A stretch of DNA of 64,000 nucleotides from Adiantum capillus-veneris (Eukaryota > Streptophyta > Polypodiopsida > Polypodiales > Pteridaceae): contig CM043942.1 in assembly GCA_014529385.2 (NCBI GenBank), positions 6,013,001 through 6,077,000 on the forward strand. Reading direction: 5' to 3'. Both the position numbers and the translations under genes were made by a program. The notes under the pieces are model-generated. The model was not told the origin of the DNA, ran no database searches, and was given only the letters and a program-made list of their open reading frames with translations. Shown here one piece after another: positions 1 to 10,073 of the stretch; the stretch's first letter is position 1; each line of letters begins with the position of its first letter.

Positions 1-2822
1 TGGCAGTTTGTAGTTTAGTGTCCTTTGTCAGTTGTCTATACAAACTGAGTGAAAGTAGGTTAGTTTGAGCTCCTGAATCCAATAGTGCTCTAGCTTTGAT
101 TTGGTTGGTTCCTACTTTGCATTCAATGATGGGTTCTTCTTTGTCATTATCCATTTCTGTTATACTGACTGCGTTTATTCGTATTGCTCCTTCATTGCGC
201 TGTTTCTGACGTAGTAGTCTTCTTTTCTCCATTCTTTCCTTCGCCTCGGCTTGCGCTTCCTCCACAATCTTTTTCTTTTTCTGGACACGCAGCTTTTCTT
301 GATGTATTTTGAGAAGCATGTCTTGGGTTAGCGGCAAAAGATACTTTTTCACTCTGCATCCACTAATCCAATTGGGCATTTCTTCTCCGTCTAATGTAGC
401 AAGCTTGACGGCTCCACTTGGTGATAGATCTTTAATCACCAGAGGTCCCATCCCTCGCTTTTTAAGCTTCTTAGCATGCTGTTTCAGAGTGTAAACTAGG
501 ACATAGTCCCCAACCTTAAACTCTTTAGTCCGCACATGCTTATCAAAAAATTCCTTTTGTCGCCTTTTTTGAGCGTAGATAGAAGCTACTGCTTTTAGGC
601 GAAGCTCGTCTAGCTTTTCCAGGTCATCTATTCTATCAGAAAGCTCGTGCCCTGTCCACTCTAGATCCTTAGCCACCCTTAAGGTTGAAATCAAGAATTC
701 TATTGGTAAGATAGCATTTAGCCCAAAAACCATGTTATATGGGGTCGTTCCTATTGATGTTTTATATGCTACCCTATATGCCCATAATGTTGAATGCAAC
801 TTCTGGTCCCAGTCAGTTCTCGACTCAGATACAATCTTCGTAAGGACCGTGCATATGGTTTTGTTTGTTGCTTCAGCTTGTCCGTTTGCTTGTGGATGAT
901 ACGGGGCTGATTTCCTATGGATTACCATGAATTCATCTAGAAGGATCTCTATCACTTCATTTATAAAATGTGTGCCTCGATCACTCACAATTTCTATTGG
1001 CAATCCATATCGTACAAAGACGTATTCATATAGAAATTGTGCCGTGGTCCTGGCATCTGCTTTTTGAGTTGCCTTTGCTTCGACCCACTTTGTTAGATAG
1101 TCTGTAGCCACAACGATGTATTGTGCATGAGTCTTATATGCAGGAGGTGAAATGGGTCCGACATAATCAATCCCCCATTTTGCAAAAGCTCTTGCCCCCA
1201 TCATTGGTCTAAGCGGCATATCATCTCTTTTAAGTGGTACTTTGGTCCGCTGACAGTCATCACACCGTTTAACGTATTCCTCAGCGTCCATATGTAATGT
1301 TGGCCACCATATTCCTGCGGCTAAGACAAGTTTTGCTGTCTTATCACCTGAGAAATGGCCTCCACCTACTCCTCCATGAGCTTGCTCCAGGATTATCACA
1401 TACTCAGACTCTGATGCGCAAATCCTAAGCTGGTTGTCTTTACCTCTCTTATAGAGTTGATCTCCTATTAAAGCGTAATCTCTAGCTTCTGTCTCTACAG
1501 ATTTCTGACGAGCTTTTGACGTTCCTTCTGGGAAAGTTCTATTTGTGAGATATTCAACAATATACTGACTCCATTTCGGAGCGATCATTATCTGATATAA
1601 TGTCGAATACTCTGCTGGCGGTTTTGATGAACATACAATACATACAGTGACATATTCATGTACGCTTTCTTTCATTCCTGGCCAATAGACTCCCAATTGT
1701 AACAAATTCCTATATGTGTTCCTTCTTGAACAATGAAATGCACATTCCTGAACATGTGCTTCGCGCAGATATATATTATATTCCTCAGGATTGATGCATA
1801 GTCGTAAAACATGATCATTTCCCAATTGATACAACCTTCCTGCAACCAATTGAAGATTCTTGGATTGCTGAATAGCAATATGTTTCTGGTTGTATTCTCT
1901 TCTATCAAACTCTCCTCCATAGGTTAATAGGCTAACGACATTTTGAGACCACTTCGGTATCATTTCTATGTTGAACAAGTACGCGTCTGGCATGTCGTCA
2001 TCTACTCCTATAGGGTCTTCTCCATTCGTCAATCGCGAAAGATGATCAGCTCTAAGATGTGTTTTTCCTTTCTTTACTACTACCGTGAAGTCGAATTCCA
2101 GTAAGATAATGAACCATCTCACTATTCTCCCGGTATTGCATGGTTTATTCACTAGGTAGAGCAAGGCTTGGTGATCCGTAAAAAACACAAACTTGTTGGC
2201 TAGAAGATAATGCCGAAATTTCTTCACAGCATATATCATTCCTAATCCTTCTCGCTCTGTTGTGGTGTAATTCTTCTCTGCATTGTTGAGCTGTCGACTG
2301 GCGTAACAGATAGGAAAATCCATGTTTCCTTCTTCTGGCTGAGCCAGAATGCATCCTATTGCATATGCCGAAGCATCTATATGCACATGGAATATCTTCT
2401 CCCAATCTGGTGATTTCAAGACTGGAGCAGTAATGAGTGCCTCTTTCAATTTCTTGAATGATTCCTCACACTCCTCTGTCCATTCAAAGTTCACTATTAG
2501 CCTGTAAAGTGGTTGGCCTATTATAGCGTACATGTAAATGAATCGTCTATAATATCCGCAATGTCCCATAAAGCTCTGTACTTGTTTCGCATTGGTTGGT
2601 CTAGGCATATCCACTATAACTTTTATCTTCTCTAAATCCGTGGATATTCCGTTTTGTGAGACAATATGTCCCAGAATTCTGCCCTGTCGGACCATAAACA
2701 CACATTTCTCAGGATTGAGACAAATGCGATATGTCCTACATTTCTCAAATACTTTTCTTAGGTGTTCTAGATGCTCATCTCTCAGAAGAGAATGTACACA
2801 TAAGTCATCCATGTATATTTCT
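1..2822 (-). CDS. Element A pol, 3' part: RT palm, RNase H, duplicated H2C2, integrase, protease-like tail
   Basis: This frame continues the pol of element A downstream of a frameshift near 2822 and is open in every stretch I translated (1-780 and about 1250-1720). It runs off the left edge. In order it holds the RT active-site strand (Y-M-D-D), RT thumb, RNase H (V-H-I-D-A-S), a first H2C2 zinc unit (about 1632-1770), a second H2C2 unit (about 1250-1388), the integrase core with D (W-G-I-D-Y-V-G-P), D (V-S-D-R-G) and E (N-G-Q-A-E-A), an integrase C-terminal region with a Lys/Arg/Glu-rich linker, and a segment with A-L-L-D-S-G-A at about 63-83 that looks like the start of a retropepsin. A separate start codon is not implied; it was part of one polyprotein before the frameshift. 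Confidence 0.85.
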
Positions 2823-5800
2823 AGAAAAACCTTAAGTATTCTTTGAAAGCATGCGTCATCAGCCTCTGGAAGGTTGCGGGAGCATTGGTTAGACCAAAAG
2901 GCATAACCCGATAAGCATAAATTCCCCACTCCGTTGCAAAAGCTGTTTTATGTTGATCTTCCGGTGCTATGGCTAGCTGGTTATATCCTGAAAAACCATC
3001 AAGAAAGGAGTATGCTGTTTTCCCTGATACACGCTCTAGAACATGATCAGTTATCGGCAGGGGATAATTGTCCCTGATTGTTGCAGCATTCACTTTCTTT
3101 AAGTTGACACACACTCGGAGTTTTCCGTTCTTCTTGGGTACCACCACAATCGGAGATACCCAATCGGTGTGTTCAATCTCGTATATGAATTCAGCTTCCA
3201 TTAGCTTATCTATCTCTTCTTTGATTCGCTTAGCAAACGTATCATTATATGTGTATGGTCTCTGTCTGCTAGGCTTTGCGTCTTGTTTTAGTGGGATTGT
3301 GTGTTGGCATATCGATGGGTCAACTCCCTTTAAGTCCTTATAAGACCATGCAAACACATCCCTGTACTCTCTGAGAAGACTCAAAAGTCTCTCTTCCTCG
3401 CCTGGAGACAAATCTGTGGCTATGTACACCGGTCTAGGTGTCTCACCTGGAGCTGCTAAATCAACTTTTTTTGCATCCTCCGGTCCGTCATAAGATTCGT
3501 TCTCCCTTCTCTCTCGAATAGGTTGGGTTAATACCACCTTCCTATCCTCAATTGTGAATTTCCTGTAGTGAGAGGGAACATCCATGTTTTCCTTGATTTT
3601 GGCGTTTTCATCCTCTCCACTCTCAATTTCTGTCGTCCAAACTTCTTTCAGAGTTTTCTTGAGCTCTCTGTACTTGTTTCTACGTTCTAACTTGGACTCC
3701 GTGTGTTCTCTGCTGCGCTTATTCTTTTCAGATTTTTCTGTTTCAGTTTTCGTTTCATTCCTTTGAACTTGATTTCTTGAGCTTCTTTTGTCTTTTCGTA
3801 AGCTCTTTTGATCATTGCCTCTCATTCTTCTAGAAATCTTGTCCTTAATACAATCTTCCGCCTTTACTAGCATTAGGAATTGATTTTTTCCTCTTATTCT
3901 AGGCATCGGATTGGTTCTAACCCCCTTTGTTTTTCTCTTTGCTCTATAGCGTTTTTGGCGTTGTTTAGTTTGGTTCGGGAAATCATAAAATCGGACATCC
4001 GTTATAGTTTCTTCGTTTCCGCTTGAATTGTCCGTTGACTCGTTGTCTGCTTCATTTCCCCACTCTGGATGATCAGGAATGTCATGAAACACCTCTTCTT
4101 CATCTTCCTTTTCCGGTGTATCGTTCTTTTCAGTTTCTTTTTCGAGTACAGTTCTCAACATGAAGTACGGAACCACATCGTACCCGTCCTTGTCGCAAAA
4201 TTTTGTTGTGGGACCATCCGGAATTGCACAAACATGAATGTGTGTGCATTCTAATGGTTCAAGCATGTCCTCTGGAAAGGGTTCTCCTATATAAGTTTCG
4301 TCTTCGATAGCCCTTTCTAAAACATATTCTTCTTGCCTCAGACTTCCACATTTCGAGGCTCCACACATCCATAACTCCTTGGGCTTACCTAACCAGGCTG
4401 GAAATTCGGATCCCGCCAAAGTAGCTGAATCAAACTCCTCTACGGGTGTTCGGTTCACATCTTTGTAGCTATGGTCTTTCAGGTTCACACGTGTAGTGGT
4501 TTCCATATTTCTCAGGTATATGTGATCGTAGCCCCAATCCTGGACCATTTTCAACTGTCTCATGAATGGTCTTCCCAGTATGATATCATAGTTATTCTCC
4601 TTGCCAAAATCGACAATAGCAAAAGTATGTTCGTATTCAATGCCGCAAGAAGTCACTACGACTTTCTCTAATAACCCCATAGGTTTCTCCATGTGTCCAT
4701 CTGCTAATTGGAGTTTCAACCTAGTCTTCCTTATTGCTGGTTTCCCCCATTTTTTCCAGATTTCTTTTGTAGCAATGGCTACCCCAGCTCCGCTGTCTAG
4801 TATTGCCATCGTGTTCACTCCTTGGAATTCAACTGGTAAGGTTGTATTCCCCTCTTCACCTTCGCAATACTCTCCGACCTTGTTTAAGGGTACAGGCTTA
4901 GCGTTCTTTTGTGGTTTGCTCAGCTCTTGTATACCCTCTTGCAGTCTCGATGTTGGGTCTTTTATCCCAAATTTCTCCAAGCATTTTCCTACAGTGGTCC
5001 ACATATGTGGTCTTAGCCTCAAAAGCTCAGCTAGAGTGATAGTGCATGTCACTGGTGTTGACAAGATCTCTATCAATCCTTGCGAGTCCATGACTTTTTC
5101 TGATGAGATTCTTCGTGAGGGAAGTGCTCTAATCTCGGATTTTGCTTCATACTCTCCTAAGTATGAAGGTAAGGTATTCAGTGAATGAGGTTTGCTCTCC
5201 ATTGTTCTAACAGAGCCCCCATCTCCCCAGTAAGATTGCAGATCCAAGTCCACTTGAGATCCTGCCTCAAATTCCACTATGGGAGGATTCCTGATGTCCT
5301 TTTCCCAATTTGTCTGATTAGCTTGGCAACTTAGCTCGTTTGCAAAGTTTGCCTCTCTCACTTGTTTCCAAAATTCATTGTAATCCTCATCTCTTCCGTA
5401 AATCCTCTGTATGACTGGATGAAAACTCTCTATCTCCTGATCGGTTGTGTTCAATACTATGCGGTCATCCTTGTGTGTATTTTCAGGCTTTTGTGCACTG
5501 GGAGTCTTTTCAGCTACCCGTGAAATGATAGTCTCTTGCTGAATTGGGTTTTCCGTTCCACAATTCATTGTTTCTCTTGGTGGTTCTAATAAGGCTTGTG
5601 CAGTCTCGATCATTCTCTGGCACATTTCAAGTCTCTGCTTTTCCAATTCCGCGTTTGGGTATGTCATCCACCTCTGTTCTTGTGTTTGGTTGTTCTTTAA
5701 CCTAGCTTCGTAAGCTCTCATCAGTGCGTCCAATGGTTCGTGTACTTTGTCGACTAGCACTGATCCCCCTGAGCTTAAGCTCGTTGTTTCTTTGATACTC

Positions 5801-8652
5801 TTTTGTTTCGTTCTTTCCGGGCTCATCTCTCGTTTCCCGTTTTGACTCTCAAGTTGTTCTAATCTATCTTTAGTTCGCTTTAGTTCCTCAGCTAGAATAG
5901 CGTCTTCACGTTCTTTTCTCAACTTCATGCGTGCTTTTCTAGCTTTCCATGTGTTTCTCTGACTCCGCGGTCCTTGACTAACCACTTCAGTCGCTAACTT
6001 TCCATTCTCAGGTTCTCTAGTGGTTTTCTTAGCTTGAGCTCTAGTAACAACTTGCGTTGGTATCAGAGTTTCATTTTCAGACCCACTGTTGGTAGGAATA
6101 GTTTCTAGCATATTCAATGTCGTCTTTTGCACTTTGTTTGGATTCTTTGAATAATCCTCAATGAAGTGAGTAACCCCACACTCAGTGCAATAAGCGTTGA
6201 TTCTAATGATTTCCGTATGTGGACAAACATTCATCAGATGGTCACCTCCACACTTGTAACAGGGTCCTAGTGCTGGTCTTGGTCCCATTTGATTCGTCCT
6301 TTGTGGATAGGATGGTCTTTGTCCTGTTAACCCTCCATGAGCTATGAACATCAATGTTCTTGCGTCCAAATTGTATCTCTCTTCATCAGAAGCACTTGTA
6401 ACTGTTGGTATTCCAACATTCCCAATCATGTCCCATGTTTTTGGTTGTTTGGGTTCTTCTGGTGGGTAATACACAGTTGGAGACATGTGTGCACCAGATT
6501 CTTCATAATAGGCTTGAACAGGCACTAAGGCTTGTTCTTCCTGAGTCTCTAAGGTTGGTGCATATCTAATGCCCACTGGCCTTGCTCCTGGTAAAGGTGG
6601 TTGTTGTCCCAATACCGGTTGCGGTCTTTCTATCCCCATAGGTCCTGGTACATTTCCCGTTGGGTATCGAGGTACTGGATGTACCTGAGGTGGTGCTAAT
6701 TGAGCAGGAGGTGCATACTGACGCTCCCTTACATACCCTTTGTTGTAATAGCACTCCTCTGTTGGATGGTTTGTCCATTTTTGTTCAATCGCACACCATT
6801 TCAGTGGTTTTGGCAATGGTTTTTGGTATGGTGCCATCCTTTTTAGAGCTTCTTCTATCATTTGCTCTACATTTGGCATGGTTGTTGTTTGAACATTCTT
6901 TTTAGTGGTAGTCTCGCTCGCTACGGAGGAAGAGCTACTGGATGCAAAATCTGTATCCGCTGACACCTCTCCATAAACCGTACAGTTATCCACTAAGTAC
7001 AATGCTTCTCTCGTTACTTGCTCGAAACTTGTACAAGCTTTTAAGTGCAAGTCCTTCTTGAGAGTGTCGTTTCTCAATCCCTCAATAAAGAGAACAGATA
7101 GTCTGTCATCTTGTGGTCGTTCACGTACTGGACATCTCTCAATGTATTGTTTGAAGCGAAGTGAAGCTTCCTTCACTTTTTCGTGTTCTCTCTGTTTAAA
7201 AGCATATATTTGTGAGATCGTATTGTGCTTAATCCCTCGTTTTGAGAATTCCTCAGCAAACTCTCTTAGCAAATGGTCAATGTCATGGAATCCCCCTATG
7301 TTCATTGGTTGAAACCATGTCAATGCAGTACCTTCTAGAGTAAGACCAAATCCCTCGTATTGTGTATGGAAATCTGTTATCTGCTCAGCTCTTAAGACTT
7401 GCTTAAAGAGTGACACATGTGCATACGGATCTCCTGAACCACCATACTTCTTTGGCATACACTTGGCTACTTGAGATGGTCTCATACGTCTATGATCTGC
7501 TACCAATCTCATTGCTCCTGTGTCTCGGCTAAAGCTTTCTCTAGCATCATGGACTTCATGGGTTACCCTTGTCGGTTCCTCTGCCCTGAATCTACTACTG
7601 GGAGGTAAATGTGATGGTTCCGCTTCAAACCTTGGACCTGGAGTGGTATAGGTGGGGATTGGAACTGCACTACCTCGATTCGTCTCCATTGACTCTCTGG
7701 AATGTAATGATCCCATTGGTCCAAGCTTCGAGTACTGAGGTTGACTGAAAGAGTCAGCAGCCTGAGTTCTTTGTCCTCCTGTCGTCATTGGGTTTTGCAC
7801 TCCATTTGTTGGTGCTGGTCTATGTGAGCTAGAAGTAACATAATACTGATGTAGTGGTCCCCCAAAGTATGTATATCCTTCTAATTCTTTCTTGCCCATT
7901 GTTGAGTATTGCCTGCCATACTTATCGTAAGCGGCAATTTTCACTTCCGATCCCTCTGTGTAGGTAAAGACATAAAGTCTTTTTTGGTCTGTCAACTCTC
8001 CGGTGTAGGGTTCTTCACATCTATAATAGAGATCTTGCTCCCCATTATTATATTTGTATAGCCCCACATAGATGTTATCAATGTTGATCCTTGTAGTTTC
8101 ATTCTCTCTTCTTAACCTCGCATCAGGGAAGTTCATTATTGGTGCTTTCTCCTCAAGTTCTTCATCTACTTTGGCTTTGGTGCCCATCAATCCCCACTTG
8201 TCCACAATGTTAGGGTTTAGGACTACCAAGTACATGGTACCCTCGTCATCTAGATATCTATCTCCGCTATAGCTCACAGGCACTAAGTCCTTGAACTCAC
8301 TAGGTCTCTCCTCTATCTTTACACAATAGCGGTCCATTCCATCTTTGTAGATCTTGGCACCTTGCTCATTGTCGTACTGGTATTTTATGAACAATAGCTT
8401 CATTGTGGCGGAAGGGTTTGATGATCCTGCTGCCATATTTTCTCTGTTGTTCAGGTTCAAGTGTTCCAAGTGTTCGGTGAAAATCTCGTAAGATCTCTCC
8501 GAAGAAGTATCAGAAACACTTCCTTCAAAGATCGGCTCTAATGGTTGCACCCAACTTTGGTTTACACTTCCCTCGGTTGATATGACACTTGCTTGTTCCC
8601 CTTGTTTTGGTTGGTTATTCTGGAGATTTCTGCCCGATCTCAAATTCATCAA
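2821..8652 (-). CDS. Element A gag-protease-RT polyprotein (1943 codons, truncated by frameshift)
   Basis: This is the structural and enzymatic polyprotein of element A. Residues 1-370 are an N-terminal region I do not recognise, aromatic and beta-rich at about 80-280. Residues about 380-560 are a Retrotrans_gag-like capsid domain. Two zinc-knuckle-like motifs of spacing C-x2-C-x3-H-x4-C lie at about 795-830; the last Cys of the second is Tyr here but Cys in copy A'. A charged coiled-coil stretch follows. The retropepsin has A-I-L-D-S-G-A-G near 1281 and I-I-L-G-R-P-F near 1359. A Lys/Glu-rich linker leads to the N-terminal half of reverse transcriptase from about 1797. The frame ends just before the RT catalytic Y-M-D-D because one base is missing relative to A', so this copy cannot make full-length pol. 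The start is the first Met after the leader. Confidence 0.9.
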   Translation of the reverse strand: MMNLRSGRNLQNNQPKQGEQASVISTEGSVNQSWVQPLEPIFEGSVSDTSSERSYEIFTEHLEHLNLNNRENMAAGSSNPSATMKLLFIKYQYDNEQGAKIYKDGMDRYCVKIEERPSEFKDLVPVSYSGDRYLDDEGTMYLVVLNPNIVDKWGLMGTKAKVDEELEEKAPIMNFPDARLRRENETTRINIDNIYVGLYKYNNGEQDLYYRCEEPYTGELTDQKRLYVFTYTEGSEVKIAAYDKYGRQYSTMGKKELEGYTYFGGPLHQYYVTSSSHRPAPTNGVQNPMTTGGQRTQAADSFSQPQYSKLGPMGSLHSRESMETNRGSAVPIPTYTTPGPRFEAEPSHLPPSSRFRAEEPTRVTHEVHDARESFSRDTGAMRLVADHRRMRPSQVAKCMPKKYGGSGDPYAHVSLFKQVLRAEQITDFHTQYEGFGLTLEGTALTWFQPMNIGGFHDIDHLLREFAEEFSKRGIKHNTISQIYAFKQREHEKVKEASLRFKQYIERCPVRERPQDDRLSVLFIEGLRNDTLKKDLHLKACTSFEQVTREALYLVDNCTVYGEVSADTDFASSSSSSVASETTTKKNVQTTTMPNVEQMIEEALKRMAPYQKPLPKPLKWCAIEQKWTNHPTEECYYNKGYVRERQYAPPAQLAPPQVHPVPRYPTGNVPGPMGIERPQPVLGQQPPLPGARPVGIRYAPTLETQEEQALVPVQAYYEESGAHMSPTVYYPPEEPKQPKTWDMIGNVGIPTVTSASDEERYNLDARTLMFIAHGGLTGQRPSYPQRTNQMGPRPALGPCYKCGGDHLMNVCPHTEIIRINAYCTECGVTHFIEDYSKNPNKVQKTTLNMLETIPTNSGSENETLIPTQVVTRAQAKKTTREPENGKLATEVVSQGPRSQRNTWKARKARMKLRKEREDAILAEELKRTKDRLEQLESQNGKREMSPERTKQKSIKETTSLSSGGSVLVDKVHEPLDALMRAYEARLKNNQTQEQRWMTYPNAELEKQRLEMCQRMIETAQALLEPPRETMNCGTENPIQQETIISRVAEKTPSAQKPENTHKDDRIVLNTTDQEIESFHPVIQRIYGRDEDYNEFWKQVREANFANELSCQANQTNWEKDIRNPPIVEFEAGSQVDLDLQSYWGDGGSVRTMESKPHSLNTLPSYLGEYEAKSEIRALPSRRISSEKVMDSQGLIEILSTPVTCTITLAELLRLRPHMWTTVGKCLEKFGIKDPTSRLQEGIQELSKPQKNAKPVPLNKVGEYCEGEEGNTTLPVEFQGVNTMAILDSGAGVAIATKEIWKKWGKPAIRKTRLKLQLADGHMEKPMGLLEKVVVTSCGIEYEHTFAIVDFGKENNYDIILGRPFMRQLKMVQDWGYDHIYLRNMETTTRVNLKDHSYKDVNRTPVEEFDSATLAGSEFPAWLGKPKELWMCGASKCGSLRQEEYVLERAIEDETYIGEPFPEDMLEPLECTHIHVCAIPDGPTTKFCDKDGYDVVPYFMLRTVLEKETEKNDTPEKEDEEEVFHDIPDHPEWGNEADNESTDNSSGNEETITDVRFYDFPNQTKQRQKRYRAKRKTKGVRTNPMPRIRGKNQFLMLVKAEDCIKDKISRRMRGNDQKSLRKDKRSSRNQVQRNETKTETEKSEKNKRSREHTESKLERRNKYRELKKTLKEVWTTEIESGEDENAKIKENMDVPSHYRKFTIEDRKVVLTQPIRERRENESYDGPEDAKKVDLAAPGETPRPVYIATDLSPGEEERLLSLLREYRDVFAWSYKDLKGVDPSICQHTIPLKQDAKPSRQRPYTYNDTFAKRIKEEIDKLMEAEFIYEIEHTDWVSPIVVVPKKNGKLRVCVNLKKVNAATIRDNYPLPITDHVLERVSGKTAYSFLDGFSGYNQLAIAPEDQHKTAFATEWGIYAYRVMPFGLTNAPATFQRLMTHAFKEYLRFF

Positions 8653-10053
8653 TTCCCCTAAAGGACTTTAACTTTTCCGTCTCGGCAATTTGTTTTCCCA
8701 AGTTTTTGTGGTCAGAATTGATCCAAACTGATTGATACTTGGTCAATTGTTTAATCTTGTCAGTTGGACAACTTCTGTTTCATCAAGTGAGAATTTTGTT
8801 GCAGTTATGCTGAAAAAGACATTATACGCGTATGATGTCTTTTTTCACAGATTTGGACTATTTTGGTTATGCTTACTCTCAGTAGCCCCCTTATGCTCTG
8901 TCCACTCACAAAATTCAGTTTGAACTCTGTTTGAGCAAGTTATGGCTAATTTAGGCTTTTCTTGGCAATTTTCCGCTTTTGACTTGTTTTGGGTCAATTG
9001 TGATCCAAATGGAATGAAACTTGAAAGATAACCTCTAGACAGCTATTACAATGGATCTGTGTTGGCAAAGTATCAAAATATGTCCAAAATTAGGTCAAAG
9101 ACATCATACACGTATGATGTCTTTTTTCCTCAATTTGGGTCAAGACTTGATATTTATGCTTTCTACAGTGTTTGTAACAATCTTGTCAGGTCAGATATAA
9201 AAAATAAGCAGTGGATGTGCTAAAAGACATTATACGCGTATGATGTCTTTTGTCCCAGATTTTGACTATTCTTGGTTTTAAGCCTTCTCCAATGTTTATA
9301 ATTGAGTTTCAAGTGTTTTTGTCAGGTTTGAATGTAAAAACAAGATCTAAATCCAAAATTTCCTATTCTTTGCGTTTCTTAGGCTTCGACTTGTCTTTTT
9401 GGGTTTCTTTGAGTGTTAATGCTCTTGTTTTAAGTTGAAATTAGGGTATAACCCCCCTTTTGAACACTCTGGTAAAGTCAAAATTTCTGTTTTGGTCTCT
9501 GTTTGGTCATTTAGACATCATACGCGTATGATGTCTAAAGTTGCAGATTTCCAGTTTTTTGGCACAGAATCCTTCCTAAACCTTTCTCAAGTGCTCAGCA
9601 GCTCCCAGATACACATAAAATTTCTCTAAATTTTGTTTATTGCAAGTTTCACTACTAACTCGACGGTTTAGTGATCTAACATGCAATCAACCATATCAAG
9701 CAAATACTCCAATGATTACTAGCTCCAGATCAGAATCAAATGAAGTCCTATCTAAGCTATTCCTAATCATAAAATGGGTTTGGTAGTTGTGATTTTAAAG
9801 AGATCCACTGCCACTCACGGACTAGCAAATTCTTCTTCTATCAACAACTACTCAACACCAACAAACAACAAACAAATCTAAGCTAAACTAAAAATACTGT
9901 CAACACGGAAGACCCAGGAATACCCCACTTCCTAGTATCTCTCGAGATCTTCGGTGTCCACCACTCCTAGATCTTTTCTAACTAAAGTATACAAAGTAGT
10001 TTATACGACTCACCTTGTAGGATTAGTCTAAGGTCACCTACTTAGGGCTCTCG
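8653..10053 (-). other. Element A untranslated leader
   Basis: This 1.4-kb stretch lies between the primer binding site and gag. I find no convincing coding sequence. Its main feature is a set of four near-identical palindromes (separate entry). It may hold packaging or dimerisation signals, which is inference. The homologous leader of A' is about half as long because of deletions. Confidence 0.75.
8817..9539. repeat. Four dispersed copies of a 24-30 bp palindrome
   Basis: Copies lie at 8817-8840, 9099-9122, 9225-9248 and 9510-9539. All share the core ATCATACGCGTATGAT or a one-base variant of it. The copy at 9510-9539 is a perfect 30-bp palindrome; each of the others has one mismatch between its arms. 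As RNA each would form a hairpin with an 11-14 bp stem, or a self-complementary dimer contact. The flanks of the four copies are otherwise unrelated, so this is a repeated motif and not a simple tandem duplication. Confidence 0.9.
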
Positions 10054-10071
10054 TCCCCGGCAGCGGCGCCA
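10054..10071 (-). other. Primer binding site of element A (tRNA-Asp-like)
   Basis: On the minus strand it reads TGGCGCCGCTGCCGGGGA, two bases inside the LTR end. It differs at one of 18 positions from the complement of the plant tRNA-Asp 3' end, the primer known for Athila-type elements. The same sequence is at 57004-57021 in A'. Confidence 0.88.
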
Positions 10072-10073
10072 AA

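Noticed and set aside
4601-5188. 195-codon plus-strand ORF antisense to the protease region of A, mirrored at 59563-60114 in A'
   Set aside because: It is the reverse strand of a conserved protease/linker frame in both copies; composition and lack of any motif point to a shadow frame.
10054-10071. tRNA-like sequence considered as a tRNA gene
   Set aside because: Only 18 bases complementary to a tRNA 3' end next to an LTR: a primer binding site.
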